From Numida meleagris (lineage: Eukaryota > Chordata > Aves > Galliformes > Numididae), in NCBI RefSeq assembly GCF_002078875.1, contig NC_034409.1, positions 17,501,467 to 17,565,466 of the forward strand: DNA of 64,000 bases, given 5' to 3'. Below, in pieces: positions 1-13,310 of this stretch (the first letter of the stretch is position 1; the number at the start of each line of letters is the position of its first letter). Under the pieces are notes generated by a model. It was not told where the DNA came from. It made no database searches and saw only the letters and a list, made by a program, of their open reading frames with translations. Made by a program: the position numbers and the translations under genes.

Positions 1-334
1 CCGGGGAGACCTCATTGTGGCCTTCCAATACTTGAAGGGAGTGTATAAACAGGAGTGGGATCGATTGTTTGTGAGGGTAGATAGCAATAGAACAAGGGGG
101 AATTGTTTTAAGCTGAGACAGGGGAGATTTAGATTTGATATTAGAAGGAAGTTTTTCACACAGAGGGTGGTGACGCACTGGAACAGGTTGCCCAGGGAGG
201 TTGTGGACAACCCATCCCTGGAGGCATTCAAGGCCAGACTGGACGTGGCTGTGGGCAGCCTGGTCTAGTGGTTGGCGACCTTGCACTTAGGAGGGGGGTT
301 GAGACTCGATGATCTTTGCTATGATTCTATGATG
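1..334 (+). mobile_element. CR1 LINE, 3' end (5' end lies off the window)
   Basis: This is the last part of the CR1 reverse-transcriptase ORF plus its 3' UTR. The frame is open from base 2 to the stop at 268 and reads RGDLIVAFQYLKG near the start, then RFRFDIRRKFFTQRVVTHWN and NRLPREVVDNPSLEAFKARL, which is the usual CR1 ORF2 C-terminus. The UTR ends in the CR1 tail ATGATTCTATGATG at about 320-334, with no poly(A), as is normal for CR1. The open frame over more than 85 codons suggests a fairly young copy, although the part seen is only the C-terminal tail and codes for no complete enzyme. The element continues to the left of the window. Confidence 0.95.
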
Positions 335-2427
335 TTTCTTTCCCCTTTCAAAAGTGCTATAAACATAAAATTTTGGATACAGTCATTTAAAGAAGTAGAT
401 AAATGTTTTAGATTTTGATCTCCTACAGATGATCAAGAAACACTAAGTAGCACTGAAAAGAGATTTCATGAAGACAGGAAATGATTGGTTGCAGTCAAAT
501 GCAAAGGATACGCAAGTAGTAAGAAGAGATTCAATATAGTTTTTTTGTTTGTTTTCTGCTAATGGTTTTGATGTGAAAGTCATGGACTAAGACATGGATT
601 TGGAAGACAAAGTAAACTGAATATGTAATGACAACTTGTGATACTTCTACAGACCATACAAAGACTTCTAACAAATTTTGTGAACATTAATTAGTTTCTA
701 TAATGTACCATGTTAGTGTAACTGAACTTAGATTGGATAGTTGAAGCATCAGGAAATGGATTAGAATTGATTTTAAATACAAACAGACATTACACAAATA
801 ACAGAAAACTGAATGAACTAATCACTGAGCTTGATAATCTTTCTAAACAGGTAAATTTTGCATAGGATTTTCAAAAGTGTTCATCACAGGCCAAGATTTC
901 TGTCCTCACAATCAACAAGATGAGGCAGGGACTAGAAGTAAGAGAATCACAGAATGCTTTTCAGATCTTTCCTTTGACTGAAGATCCAACTCAGCATAAC
1001 TGACTTTCCTGAATGCTGGATATCTATTCCAAGCTACTTATCTGATGACCTGGGGCAAGGAATCAGCACAAGGCAATTTACCCCAGTGTTGCTTAGGTGC
1101 CTAAAATAGTTAGAATAACTGTAGAATAATGAATAAGTGGTTAAAATAGGTTGGATGAGACTCACTCCCAGGGATCACACCCTCTCAAAGACTCCTGAGC
1201 TCACACATTCATTCTAGCATTCTAGTGTGTACAAACACAGCTGAGATTCTACCTACCTACAGCTCTACTGTGAGATTAAATTGCTACCTTATATTTAAAG
1301 ATTGCATTCTTCAAAATTCATGTTAAAGGACTGGAAATTCAACTATATATATGTATATTTACACAGAGAGAGAGACACGAATTTGTCATTGTGAAAATAA
1401 CATTTCTGTTGTTATGTTGTTTATGTTTTGTTTTATAATTTTTTTTTTCTGAAAAGCTGATTGTTTTAGGAAGATGTGTAAGGAAAGAGATGATAGTAAC
1501 CAGTGAAGCATAATTTATTCTTCAATATGTGTATGCTGAAAAACGTCCAGATGCTTCACTAATAGAATTATGAACATCAGGATTTAGAAATCAAAGTATA
1601 AAGGGATATACAGTGGGGAAAAAAAAAACCAAAACATTATGTTATCCCTTCTCCACCATTAAAATCAAAAAATCTTTCCTGTATTTTAGGCAGTTACTGC
1701 TTTAAATCCTAAACAGATACCTCCAGTAATGTATTGCCAAGAAGTCCTAGCCCATACACAGTGTTTTTTCAGTATGTCTTCCAGACTAAGGGGAAAGCAA
1801 CCATAGTCATTATTATAAATACTCCAGACCCATCAAAAACACTTTGTTTGAAATCTCCAGCATGTTTTACTTCTATTATTCTGTAGGAACACATCAAATG
1901 ATGCCTTGCAGCACATATCAATCAGCAAAAATCAACGTAATGCAGTGACTGACTGAAATGTACCTCTTGCCTTACAAGCTCAGTAGAGTGACGGATAACT
2001 ATGTATACGATGAATGCTAATGTTTATGAATGTTCTAACGAAGCATAATACCAATCATCAGTTATAATCTGAACATTCTCCAAACAATACAAATAAAATC
2101 TTGCAGTTTAGAAAGTTATTTGCAGCTGATATTTCTTTGTATCAGGGTGACTAAGTTAATAGGATTGCATATACGAACAAGAGCAAAAGCACAGCACGTA
2201 GGAGCTACTTTTGTCTCATCTCTCCTATAAAGCAGGATTGAAAACTTGCTTCTGTCCCTTGTTCAACAACGCATTTAGACCGTGATTCAATGTAGAATTT
2301 TGTAGAGTTACTCACTTCAAAGAAACAGATGCTTAGGCTTGTGGTTAAGTATGTACTTAAATTTTTGGCTAGATCAGAAAAAGAATTTTCAGGAGTCTGA
2401 CAGATACAATCTTTGAAAAATTAGATA
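335..2427. other. Unique AT-rich spacer, no gene seen
   Basis: About 2.1 kb of AT-rich DNA between a CR1 and the first solo LTR. It holds only a short low-complexity patch near 1340-1378 (TA-rich, then GA-rich) and short T or A runs near 1440 and 1620. I recognise no coding frame, RNA gene or mobile element in it. Confidence 0.6.
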
Positions 2428-2432
2428 TGAAC
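2428..2432. repeat. Left target-site duplication of LTR A1 (TGAAC)
   Basis: The five bases TGAAC sit directly before the LTR and match TTAAC at 2941-2945 at four of five positions. This is the footprint expected of integrase cutting with a 5-bp stagger. The single mismatch is most simply a mutation after insertion. Confidence 0.65.
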
Positions 2433-2940
2433 TGTCAACAGTTTACGGGCGTTTGGCCTGGTTCCGTGACGAAGGGGATGGGGGACCCACGGACCCACAC
2501 CCTGGGAAAAGGGAAAAAGGGCAAGGAGATGGCCCTGAGAGCAAAACATTGGTAACAATCTGAGGAGAAACAAACTAATTTACTAAATAAAATATCAGAA
2601 TGCAAAACAACACACTATAATACAGTATAATTACAATTTAAGCTGATAAATCCAATACAGAGAGAGAGAATGTCCCAAAATCAAGGTAGGCCTTACTCTA
2701 CTACCGACGATAAGACGGTTGGAGAGCGAGGTGCTGCCAGGATGAGAGATGGGCAGAAAGAAAAGGGACGAGGTCTTGTGATCTGCAAATTTTTATCTTT
2801 TCCCTCTGGCCGGAAATGGTAACAGAGGAGCAAAGTACCGTGGGGACTGTAGTAGTCCTTCTCTTCTGAGAACCAGGTACATTCACTACATGATGTTATG
2901 ATGTGGAATACCAACAACCGAAAATCACAAAACCATGACG
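2433..2940 (-). mobile_element. Solo LTR, family A, copy 1
   Basis: A 508-bp long terminal repeat read on the minus strand. It is the same sequence family as 51932-52460 and 54193-54763: on the plus strand all three share a start of the TGTCAACAGTTTACGGG type, a block with CTGGGAAAAGGGAAAAAGGG, the GCCTTACTCTA block, and the end CACTACATGATGTTATGATG followed by AAACCATGAC. No retroviral gag, pol or env sequence lies on either side, so it is a solo LTR left by recombination between the two LTRs of a provirus. The 5-bp duplication fits a class III (ERVL-like) or class I element; I cannot name the family from memory. The outermost sense-strand base pair reads CG rather than TG, as in copy 3. The short frames inside it are LTR sequence and not genes. 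Confidence 0.85.
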
Positions 2941-2945
2941 TTAAC
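2941..2945. repeat. Right target-site duplication of LTR A1 (TTAAC)
   Basis: TTAAC follows the LTR directly and pairs with TGAAC at 2428-2432 with one mismatch. It marks the right edge of the insertion. Confidence 0.6.
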
Positions 2946-5900
2946 ACACAGTAATAATGAGAAAAATAAGTGGAAGCAAGAAAATTATTATTTTGTGTGT
3001 GTGCTTTCTTTTCTAAACAATCTTTTTTTTCCCATTCTTTGTTGAATCTCTCTCATTCAGGTCTTAAAACATAGTGCAGGCTGACTATTATCTTCTGAAG
3101 ATGAACATAAGGAAAGAAAACTAGAGTAGGATGAAAAGGTACTAAAATTGCTGTAGAAAAGTGAATCAAGATGAACTACAGCAATAATAAAATAACATTA
3201 ATAACATGACATTCTATATTAATAAAGTCCTTTTCTTTTTTACTTTGAAACAATTTTATTTTTCATAGTTATTAACAATAATAATGATCTTCTTTGCTCC
3301 CTGAGAATCCACACAGAACTTTTATAAGAATAATCACATCTTTTTAGGAAGATGTGCTGCTGCTCCACTGCTGCAGTATTATATTAAAAGAACATGTTCT
3401 TAACATTCATAACCTCAGCATTTAGGACACAGAGAGAGAGGAATGAATAAAATAAAAAGGTACATTTAAATACATATTTCTTGAGTTGTTAACATTTGCG
3501 TTTGCCTTTTAGTACATGGACTGCGATTCACATTTTGATTATGAAGGGTTTTGGTCTTAGAGAAATCACAGCAAAGTAAAGAGTTTCACAAGACTGCAGC
3601 TATGTCAGAATAAGTAGATATTTCATCACAGTTAGAATTTGCTTTCAGAACAATTATGGATCACAGAGGATAATGCATGGTTCTTATAAATTTGGTATTC
3701 CTAAGCACTAGGGAGATTGGCTTACTGTGCAATATCAGAATTATTCAGATAAAGTTGTTTTAAATTGTCTATGTAAGTAACTACCTTGCTCATCTAGGAA
3801 GTATTTCACATGCTGAAAAAAATAACAAACTGTCATGATAGTTATAGAGTTTTATACTCATCAGAAAAACCTCTCAGAATCTCTCTGGTATGCAAAAATA
3901 ATGCCAAGAACTAATTTCTCTCACAAATTCTGTATCTCATCATACTACTGAGGTCCTACAAACTGTGCTGAACACTTTCTGAAGACTTTCAGCAAAACCT
4001 TGCTATCTTAGTATTCACAAACCCAAGCAAAAGAGAATAATGATCTCCAAATTTGGCCAGTGATGAAGAAAAGGTAAGTGGTTAATTATCTGTGTATTAT
4101 TATTTTTTTGGTCACAAAAGTGTCTTTCACTTGAGAATACCTCTGAAAACTCACTGGCTGAATACCAGGAAGCACAACGGCAGTGGCACATAACCTTCTC
4201 CCTTTCTTGATGTGATGTTTATGCAACAGCAACTGTCATCTTCAGAATGAGCAGAAAATGTATTTTATCTCCAGAGTCTCTTCTTAATTTCTTCCCTTAT
4301 TCTCTATTTAGAGTTCCATAAAATAGTAAGCCAGCATAGACCACCAACCTAAGACAGTCATACTTCAGCATCTGCTAAATGCTCTTCCCATACCAGTTAA
4401 ACAAACACAGCTAGATCTTTTAACAGGGATTGATGACAGCAGCTGTGATTTGTTATTGCATCACCATTCCTTCCTTATATTGAGATTAGTGAATTTGCAG
4501 CACTATACTACCTGTTAAAAACAACAGTCATCCAGATATAGAAATAATCAAGCACATCTTTGATCTACATTCCAGGTGCCTTTTTTTCATGATTACATGG
4601 CAAAGAATATGCTATTCCTCAGAACCATGAGAGATGCTCAGTTCTAACTGAAGTCACAACATTACAGTATCAGACAATGCTAATGTGATTCAGCAATTGT
4701 GCTTTCTGGCTGTAGTCCCTGAACATGGTGACAGTTATTGTGCTGATGATTCTCATTCTCCAAAGTCTGTCAAACCCAATTAAAAACTGCATTCTGGTAA
4801 TCCCTGTCTTTCACAGCAGCAGCTTGCTGTAGAGATATTTAGTTTATCTTCTACCTGCTATAAGTAATCCTTCTGTTTATTTTCTGTTTCCCTCCCCATG
4901 GGCAAACATTCATGCACATGAGTGCACACATACTCAAATCTCCTAGAACAAAGACTACCAGTTTTCTCTGTTTTCTGTGTCAATATTTCCTCATGCATCT
5001 TATTTTTTGAATGTAAAGTTGTTAGGTTGATCACACAAAGGCGGTGATTTTATTTTTTCCCTTGCACTCCTCTTTCTAAAGGCTTCCTGGTATTACAATG
5101 CTTTCAGTTCTCACATAAGGCTGTGTAACACTTCCTAAGATGAGACATCTAATTCTAGGATGCCTTCTTTCAATTCTTACAATATGCAGTGAGAAGAGAG
5201 AAACAGGTTTCTCTGGAGGGTGATTTGGAACACCACAGATAAACTTCTGCTCTGTATTGCTTTCTGAAGGAGACTGTCTCTCCAGCAACCCCAGAGGGAG
5301 TGTAAGTAGTTTGTATATTCACACTCCATAGATGGCTGTTACAACTAAATGATGACATATTTACATAATTTTATTAGGGTGCTGACACCAGAAAAAACAC
5401 TGAGAAAGTAAACTGGATACAAATATCTATGAAAATTTTTAGATTAAAGAACTGATAAATCTGTATGTATGTCTTAAGAGTGAGTTCAAAAGTACTTAGT
5501 AATTCTGAATGAGATTTATCTAATGTCTGCATTGTACATAGTTGTCTAGTCTCCTTTTAGAGATCAGGACATGATTCATAATATCCCAGAGTAAATATTG
5601 AAATTAGGCCTGAGAAACATCACCCAATAGGTGCTCTCTTTAGAAATAGCAAAACTGTTTTGAATTTCCATAGATAAAGCTGATAAATTTGGATGAGAAT
5701 TCACTGGGTTTTTTTTACAGTCCTAACCTTTCCAGTCATAAAGTCCTTTAAAATTAATGTAAAGAAGGAATTGGATATGAGTCAGATAATACTGTTATAA
5801 ACTTGGTAAAAAAACAGTCATAGACTCTATGTTGCAAAACTAGAACTCAATCCAAGTGAGTCAACTGTTATTGAGATATCAAGTGCCTTGTTGCAGGGCA

Positions 5901-8900
5901 GTATTTAGAATACAGGAAATCGCCTGCCAAAATCCACTGAAAATTTTCATGAAATGATATATAGTAATCAGCTATTAAAAAGGATCATCATTAAAAGGGG
6001 GCCTCAAGGAAGGCCTCTAGTTCTGCCCACTGTACTGTTTCTTACATGATCTTTATGACAACTTTTGCAGAAAATAACTTAAAGAAACCTTTATGAAAGG
6101 TTCTGGCACTGAGTACCTAACACTGAGAGTTTAGCGCCCCTGAGAAAAGTCTCTACGCTTGGAAACAAACCCTTTGGCACAGTAACAGAGATTTTTCCCA
6201 GGCTGACAGCACTCTGGGGTTCTCTTTCACCCGTTTACATTCCACAGTTAAAATCTCCCTGGAGAAATTATGCAAATTAAATTCTGTGGCACAGTACTGT
6301 TTCAAAAATTAGAAAAAAAAAGCTCTCTGGGCTCATTGACTTTAGAACTAAACATCTGATGAAAGATTTGTTAAAACATAAATTCTAATAAGATTGGAGG
6401 TGTCCACTTCTACTTACAGGCAAGCATGAATACTATGCTGATGTTGGCACTGCTGAAAATGGCACTTTGCTATTATTTTAAAGTATGGATTTGTCCTTAT
6501 TTTTCATGAACAAACAAAATATGGTTCAAAGATTGAAAATAAGCAAATGAAGACCAAATACTCTGACTACTGATTTAAGAATTTGGGTTGCTTTCTTTTA
6601 CAGGCAAGTTCTGATAGTGATGTTTAATAAAACCATGTAAAAAAAAAAAGTTCACATTACATTTTTCAGCTCTTTTTCATTTTGAACCACATTGGTAAAT
6701 GTTAGTTTCTCATAGAAATACCCAAAAGCAATCTCTATTCATATACATATTAAAAAGATTTTGCCCTCCACATTTTGGGAAGATTCTAGGAACTGTTACT
6801 TTGTGTTCATGGGCTTTCAGCTAAATCCAATCAACAGAACTTCAACTTAAATTAATTTACCTGATTAAGGAAGCAATGGAGGATGAGAATGTTAAATATA
6901 ACAATGAATATTTTAGAAATGTATTAATTTCCAACAAACTTCTTATTCATTCTTAGAATTATCTTATTTATTCCTTAGTATTCTGCCACTTTAGAAACAT
7001 TTTGAAATAGAGCTGGAGAAAAAAATCTGTTAGTGGTTAAGTGAATAGAGAGGAAAATATAATTTTCAGTAAACAAGCAGAGAAACAAGAATATATTTAT
7101 GTATTCAAAAGAGAAAAACAGCTTATTTCAAAAACTTCAGCAGACCCTCTCGCCAGATGTATTTAGTGTCATCTGGGAGAACATTTATGCTGTTCTCAAA
7201 TTTTTCTATCTTCTTCATTCTCTGGTAAATCTATAATTCAGAGACCAAGTTATATATTTATTATAGCATAATGGAAGACAGAAATAGAGTTGATCTGAAC
7301 CACCTCCTGTTTTTGGATGGATAAATCAGAGTGGATGCACTCTTTAAATAGAATTGAAGAAAAGTGCAGACAGTGTACTTCAAGGCACTGTCCTGTCTTC
7401 CATGTGTTTCCAAGTGCAATATTGCTTTCACTGAACATTAGGGAATGAACACAAAGTCCAAACTGAATTTCAATAGGAAAGCCATAATCCATCTGTTTTA
7501 AAAATGAACCATGTTACTAGCTTCATAATATCTGATGCTTTATGAAGTGGAAAGTGGTGCAGCTGTTGTCAAGAGCTACCTAGAAGTGAATTATTAGAAT
7601 TACCAGATAAATAATTGTTTTTGTTCCTTTTTAAGATAGTGACTAAAAAAGAAAAGTCTGATTGGGTCCTCAGTCTGATTTCAGTGCAGGATCAGATATA
7701 TCATTTTCTTGATTTAGTTCTCCTTTCACACTCTCTGAAATGTAGGTGTGGATGCAATAGAGCACAAATCTAAATTATCTCAGAATATGAAGTTTCCAGT
7801 GAAATCTGTGAAAATGTTAAACAAGAAAAGTTTTTTATATTGATTGAATATACCTGACTATGCATCCCTTGTCTCTTCTACACCTGCATATGAAACCCTC
7901 TGTCACATTTCCTACAAATTTATCTTTTCTAATCTATGACTTTTTTTGACGTCCAGTAGACTTGACATAACGTTTGATCTAAAAACTTCATTCTTTCATC
8001 TTTTTAGCCTGAAGTTTTAGCATTATCTTCGCTCAAAGCTAACAGTATTTTGAATGCCACTTTTCCTTCTGCTCTTTTTGAGAAGGAAGCCATTTCTATT
8101 TTCCTATTGTCTGGGTTTATATCACATCTCATTATTACAAATAAATTAGACTTCCTGACATCAGGGATTAAATGACTGCTGATAACTGTCTTGGATACAT
8201 AACAGAGTTGAGAAATAGCACCAGAAAGGACATATTTTCTAAAATATATAGAAAATTCAAGTTTTTGCTGCAGTTGGTCTTGATTTTGTTCACATAAGCA
8301 TTGACTTTTAATAGGTGAAATAATAAATGCCCTCTCATATTGTCTATAAGAGTTAAGTTAGTTTTAAATAGCACTTTACTGATGTAAAATGAAGAATGCA
8401 AGTAGGGAAATAATGAGCATTTTTTTACTCAAGGAATGTCCAAATTTCTGTCAGTGTATTCATACTTGCTATAATCATTATAGCTTATAGTATTTAACCG
8501 CTTTCTAAGATTCAATTAATCTAAATAAAATCTGCTTTGCATTCATGTTCTATTGATTTTATTTTACATTCATAACAAACAAATATGAGTGAATCATTTA
8601 AATTCATGTCTAATCCATTTCTTAGATATGTTATGAAATGTCTCATTTCCTTTTCTATTACCTTGGATTTTCATTTGATCTGCTTAAGCATCACAAGGTA
8701 AGTATCTATTGTAACAACCATAAAAAGTACGTTTCAACTTAATTTTATAGTGTTCTGCATGCTTCTTTGAGATAAGTTCTTTAACATTAACAATACGTTT
8801 TATTCCATGTATTACACTTCCCTTCTGTATCATTTTATGATAATTTTGTCTCCAGACTACTAAAAAATATCTTAAGGAACTTCTATGTATTGTCACATAA

Positions 8901-11070
8901 ATGATAAATAAAAACTTTGCATATCTGGGGACAGCTCAATTTCTTTATTTGAGCTAACAAAATAAGTAACCACAGAAAAAGAAAGATACTTCATTTTGTC
9001 CACAATGGGTTCTAGTTTAATCAAGCTTCAGCACCTGAAATGGTAGCATTCTGGGGAATATATTAACGATTGCACATAGCAAAACAAACAGAAAATGTTA
9101 TCTGTAAAAACAGAGAATAATAATTAAAATAAAAAATTAAATAAAAAAAAATTAATACCTCAGAAGTCTAGATTTACTTTTCTCATTTTAGTGTTTTAAA
9201 CTGTCTCAGGCTGTTAGCTGACAAAATGATTTTTATAAGAGTACACATACAACTAAAATTAAGTATCATCTGAACTGGGATTAGAATGTACCATAATTTG
9301 AATTCTAGCAGTAGATACCATTCAATTTTGCCATAGGAAAAGGTTTCAGATAATTAAAATGAAAAGGAATCAGAGACTGAACCAAACTGACCCTCAAACA
9401 AAATAGTAAGCCAAAATAGAAGAAGATATCATAAATAAATTCTGAAATATATCACTCAGCATAAGTGAAATAATTTCGGTTTTTATCATTTCTAAACATT
9501 TCACCTGAATTTTGAAGTGGGAAGATCCCAAATAAAAATGCAGAACATTTTCAGCAACATATGTTACAAAGCTGCAGGCCTAATATTCTATCGAATAAAG
9601 AGTGTTTTCAGTGAAAATTGATGCTAAATTTAATCACAATTTTGAAAATATTTGTTACTACTGCATTTAAAAAATGCAGAAATAACCCTCAGATTACTTT
9701 TCCCTGATACACATCACAGCCAGTTGTAGCGCACTTCGTAAAGAAACACCGTGCAACAGAGGTTCTGTATTATCTTTTCCCTTGAACTTTCTCAAATAAT
9801 TTAGTCTTCTTGCTCAGCTATCACTATGTGTATTCTGTACTGCTTCATAAGTATAATATGCTCCTCCATGGAAACTCCTGCCCCAGACAGGCAGATGAAG
9901 GGAGGGACTGGGGACACTTTATCAAGGTTTCCTTCACTTTTTTCTATCTTTGCAAAATTCCTTGGTGTGACTGTACCAAGGACAACAGGACAGATCTTGT
10001 GGGCGCATTTCGTATGGACTTTGGAGGAGCTGGAAATTAAGGACACAGGTTTTTCAAGACACCTGTGGCTTGACTGAGAGGGGGAACAGCATATCCTTAC
10101 TGGGAAAGCTAGTGCTAGATATAAAACAAACACAGCAGATAATACCTACATATAATTGTCTGCCTGTATTTAGAAACACGTATATATTAATGCATGTATG
10201 CACAGATTTAATCCTCTATCTATCCTGTTTGTAGCTTAGGTTCACTTTGTCTTTTGCCTGACAATCTCTGTAACAATTCTACTTTCAGTCTCACTTGAAC
10301 TACTTTTCATTTGCTGGGCACACTTTATCCTTCTTAAATCCTTTCTTCTTTACACTCCTCTCTCTTAAATATCCTTTCTGCTTTCAAATTTAAAGCCTAC
10401 ACTAGCTTTCTTTCGAAATGTTATGCTGACGCTTGTCTCCTTTTATGTTACACTTGAAGTTTGTAGTAGAGTTTCTAAGCTAATGTATATAAAGTACTTT
10501 TGTGCTCTATTCAACATGTTTGAATCCTAAATGTATATGGCATGCAAGATTCCAGAACTGGTGCACACATGATACTTGATATTCACCTCCAAAAACTTCT
10601 ATTATGCAGTTTGAAAGATGTAGAATATAATTGTAAGGCACTGTGCCTAATGTGTGAAGAATGGCTAGTGGCTTTAGAGATGCTAAGCTTGAGGAACTGG
10701 TGATGTTACTGAATCACAGGATCACTGAAAACATGTTACCACAAATACACCTTCTAAAGGAAACACACTTGCTCTTCTCATGTCTGTGATACGTCATTTA
10801 ATAAATACCTTCATATGTTTGTTTGACTATTGATGTCTGTGTAGTTGTGGGCAGTTTCACATTCTGGAAAGGAAAGCACATAACCTCTGCCAAGCTGACA
10901 CCATACTTAAGTCCTGTTTTTGGATTTGGAGTGAGTTGTAAGACATACATAAACCTTCCCATACACTGTAATAACTTAATAATTTAATGCTTGTGCACAA
11001 CTTTAGTGAGGTTCACTGCCTAGTTGAACCCTCAAGATAGAATTGAGTACCTAAGCTCACCATGTTATGG
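2946..11070. other. Long unique AT-rich stretch, no gene seen
   Basis: About 8.1 kb with no repeat element I recognise. The short open frames here (about 60-110 codons) occur in all frames, overlap one another on both strands and show no known motif. Low-complexity patches include an A/T-rich block at about 9118-9155. A slightly more GC-rich patch at about 9800-10090 is open in several frames and is discussed as a finding. Ancient decayed repeats could be present that are not visible by eye. Confidence 0.55.
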
Positions 11071-11160
11071 ATGAGCATTCTCCTGGAAGTTATGTTAAGG
11101 CACAAGGAAGACAGGGAGGTGATTGACAACAGCCAGCAAGGCTTCACCAAGAGCCTGGTG
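11071..11160 (+). mobile_element. CR1 LINE scrap from the reverse-transcriptase region
   Basis: About 90 bp that translates as LEVMLRHKEDREVIDNSQQG followed by FTK. This resembles the CR1 ORF2 segment just upstream of the [12 protein letters not shown] motif, which is present at 35064 in this window. Both ends fade into unrelated sequence, so it is an internal scrap with no 3' tail. No CR1 tail is attached, so the rest was deleted or has decayed. Confidence 0.6.
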
Positions 11161-12719
11161 AAGGTACTTTGTTACTGTCTGAAAGACAAATCAGGACAAA
11201 TGTGTGGAAGGCAGTGGGAGGCACACCAAAATTCTGAAGATTTTTAGGAAGTCTGATGATAAAGGTTATTTGCCTTATAAGCTTCAAAGAAAGAAAAGAC
11301 AGAGCACTCCAAAAGAAAAACTTAATATCCATGAGGTGTCAGGCACATAGTCCATGGCCAGAAGTGGATTTTGGTGCTTTTGGTAGAAATTTAGTATCTC
11401 AGGTTCAGACTCATCTCCCCTAATTTATTGTTTAAAACATCTAAATTACAGTTCCACCAGTGGTGGAAGAAATTGGCAATTCAAGGAGCAAATGCTCCAA
11501 GGATGGTGTTGTCATAAATGCTAGATTTGTTTGCTCTGCTCTTACAAAAGAATCTCACAAGCAGATGAGCAGAACTAGTTAACTACAATTTAGATGAAAG
11601 ATCAGACTAGGAATCATATACTCAGATATAAAAATTTTGTGTGTATCTTTCTGGAAATAGTTGTAAGTATCTATCACTTCCCAGTCAGGAAAATAAGAGA
11701 AAGAAATTTTGTGTTTTCTTATATGCATTCCCTTTACTTGACCATGGTGTTGGTAACAGAAAGGGGCAAACTGGCTTCCAAATTCATTATCTCCTTCATC
11801 TTTGGTCTAAAGAGAAATCTTTATAGTAAATGAACCAACTTCTGTATTTGCAGATCTTATCATTCTTGTCATTCCTAGTTGCAATTTGTTAAAACTCATC
11901 CAAAAATACATTTTACATTATAGTATATTTTTAACATGTGAAACAAAGCATTTGAGTGGAAAGTGTGCTTCATTAATAAATTCTTGAAGGCTTTCCAGTT
12001 ACTTTTTATGTTTTCAAAAGAAGATGAAGCTCTTCTTATAAAAGTGTAAGAAAAGGCAGGCAATTTAAACAAATGCATTTTAACGCATAGCGTTTGATTT
12101 CTCAGCATTAACTTCCCTTTGGAATATTTACAGATTTAGTGTAATATTTGTTTCTGAAGAGTGACAAAACCAATACCCTTCTCCTCTCCTGTCCTCTCTT
12201 TACCTTGCCTTGCCTTGCCATGTTTCCTGCTGTTCCTTCTCCTATTTAATATAATTGAATTGCTATAAGTAGTTTCCAGGCTTTGCTGGGATCTGAAGCT
12301 GGTTCCTCCATTTAGGTAGAAAACAGAAATATATGTAGTATTTGCAGTTCTGTAAGAAAGTTGCCTTGGTGCTCCAAATATATATTTTTTAATTTTCCAC
12401 ATTGTTATATCAATTCTAGAAATAACAAGCTCTTACAGTCCCAAGAAGGAGAGCAGATGTGAAGTCAGAGATATGATGCCAGTTGAAAGGAGTCTGGGGA
12501 GGTCCTCTTTGAGCTGCAGTGGCAGGAAAAGCTCCAAAGACAATACAATCAGGTATAAAATTAATGCATTGATGTGAAATATTTTCCATATAAATATTAT
12601 TTTCTTTTTAAAATATATTAGTAATACCTTTTTCTTATAATGCAAAAAAGAATTTTAGACTTGCAGAACTTCTTTTCCAGTATACAATCATGGCCCTGAT
12701 TTAGGTGAAAGTTTGTAAT
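11161..12719. other. AT-rich spacer, no gene seen
   Basis: About 1.6 kb. It includes a pyrimidine-rich patch at 12175-12220 that ends in three CCTTG units, the same pentamer as the larger tract at 61.4 kb. No coding region or RNA gene is recognised. Confidence 0.55.
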
Positions 12720-12768
12720 ATACATCCTACAGAGGTCCCTTTCAGCCTGAATTATTGTATGATTTTAT
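12720..12768 (+). mobile_element. Old CR1 3' tail fragment
   Basis: The segment contains AGAGGTCCCTTTCAGCCTGA followed by ATTATTGTATGATTTT, a degraded version of the CR1 ending seen at 23.86 kb and 36.28 kb. Sequence upstream of it is too diverged to assign. It is probably a very old CR1 copy. Confidence 0.45.
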
Positions 12769-12870
12769 CGTTAATGGCTAGCTCCTTCAAAAACATTTGC
12801 TTTTCTGGCTATAAGATCTTCATTTATGCACCCTTAAAGTAGCAATTGTTTTTAAGAAATAAAAGACTGT

Positions 12871-13205
12871 ATCATGGAATCATAGAATGGCTTGGGTTGG
12901 AAGGGATCCCAAGGATCATCAAGTTCCAAACCCCCCTGTCACAGGTAGGGCCACCAACCTCCAGATGTGCTATTAGACCAGGCTGCCCAGGGCTCCATCC
13001 AGCCTGGTCTTGAACACCTCCAGGTACAGAGCATCCACAGCCTCTCTGGGCGGCCTGTTCCAGCATCTCACCACTCTCTCTGTGAAGAACTTTCCCCTGA
13101 TATCCAGTATAAACCTTCCCTCCTGGAACATAAAACCATTCCCCCTACAGTCCTACCACTGTCTACTCTTCTTAAAAGTTGATTCCCCTCTTGTTTTTCT
13201 GATAT
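12871..13205 (-). mobile_element. CR1 LINE 3' end, minus strand
   Basis: The left end carries the reversed CR1 tail (GGAATCATAGAATGG), followed by GGTTGGAAGGGATC and then the reverse complement of the ORF2 C-terminus, including GGCTGCCCAGGG and GCGGCCTGTTCCAGCATCTC. It is about 335 bp long and 5'-truncated, and several stops and indels interrupt the coding frame. It lies about 100 bp from the mariner at 13311. Confidence 0.9.
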
Positions 13206-13310
13206 AAAACATCTGATTGAGTAGAATACATAAGGAGATGTAATTTTTTACATGCTACTGTACAATAACTTCATTTTCAAAGGAGGACTATATTATTTTG
13301 ATAATATGTA

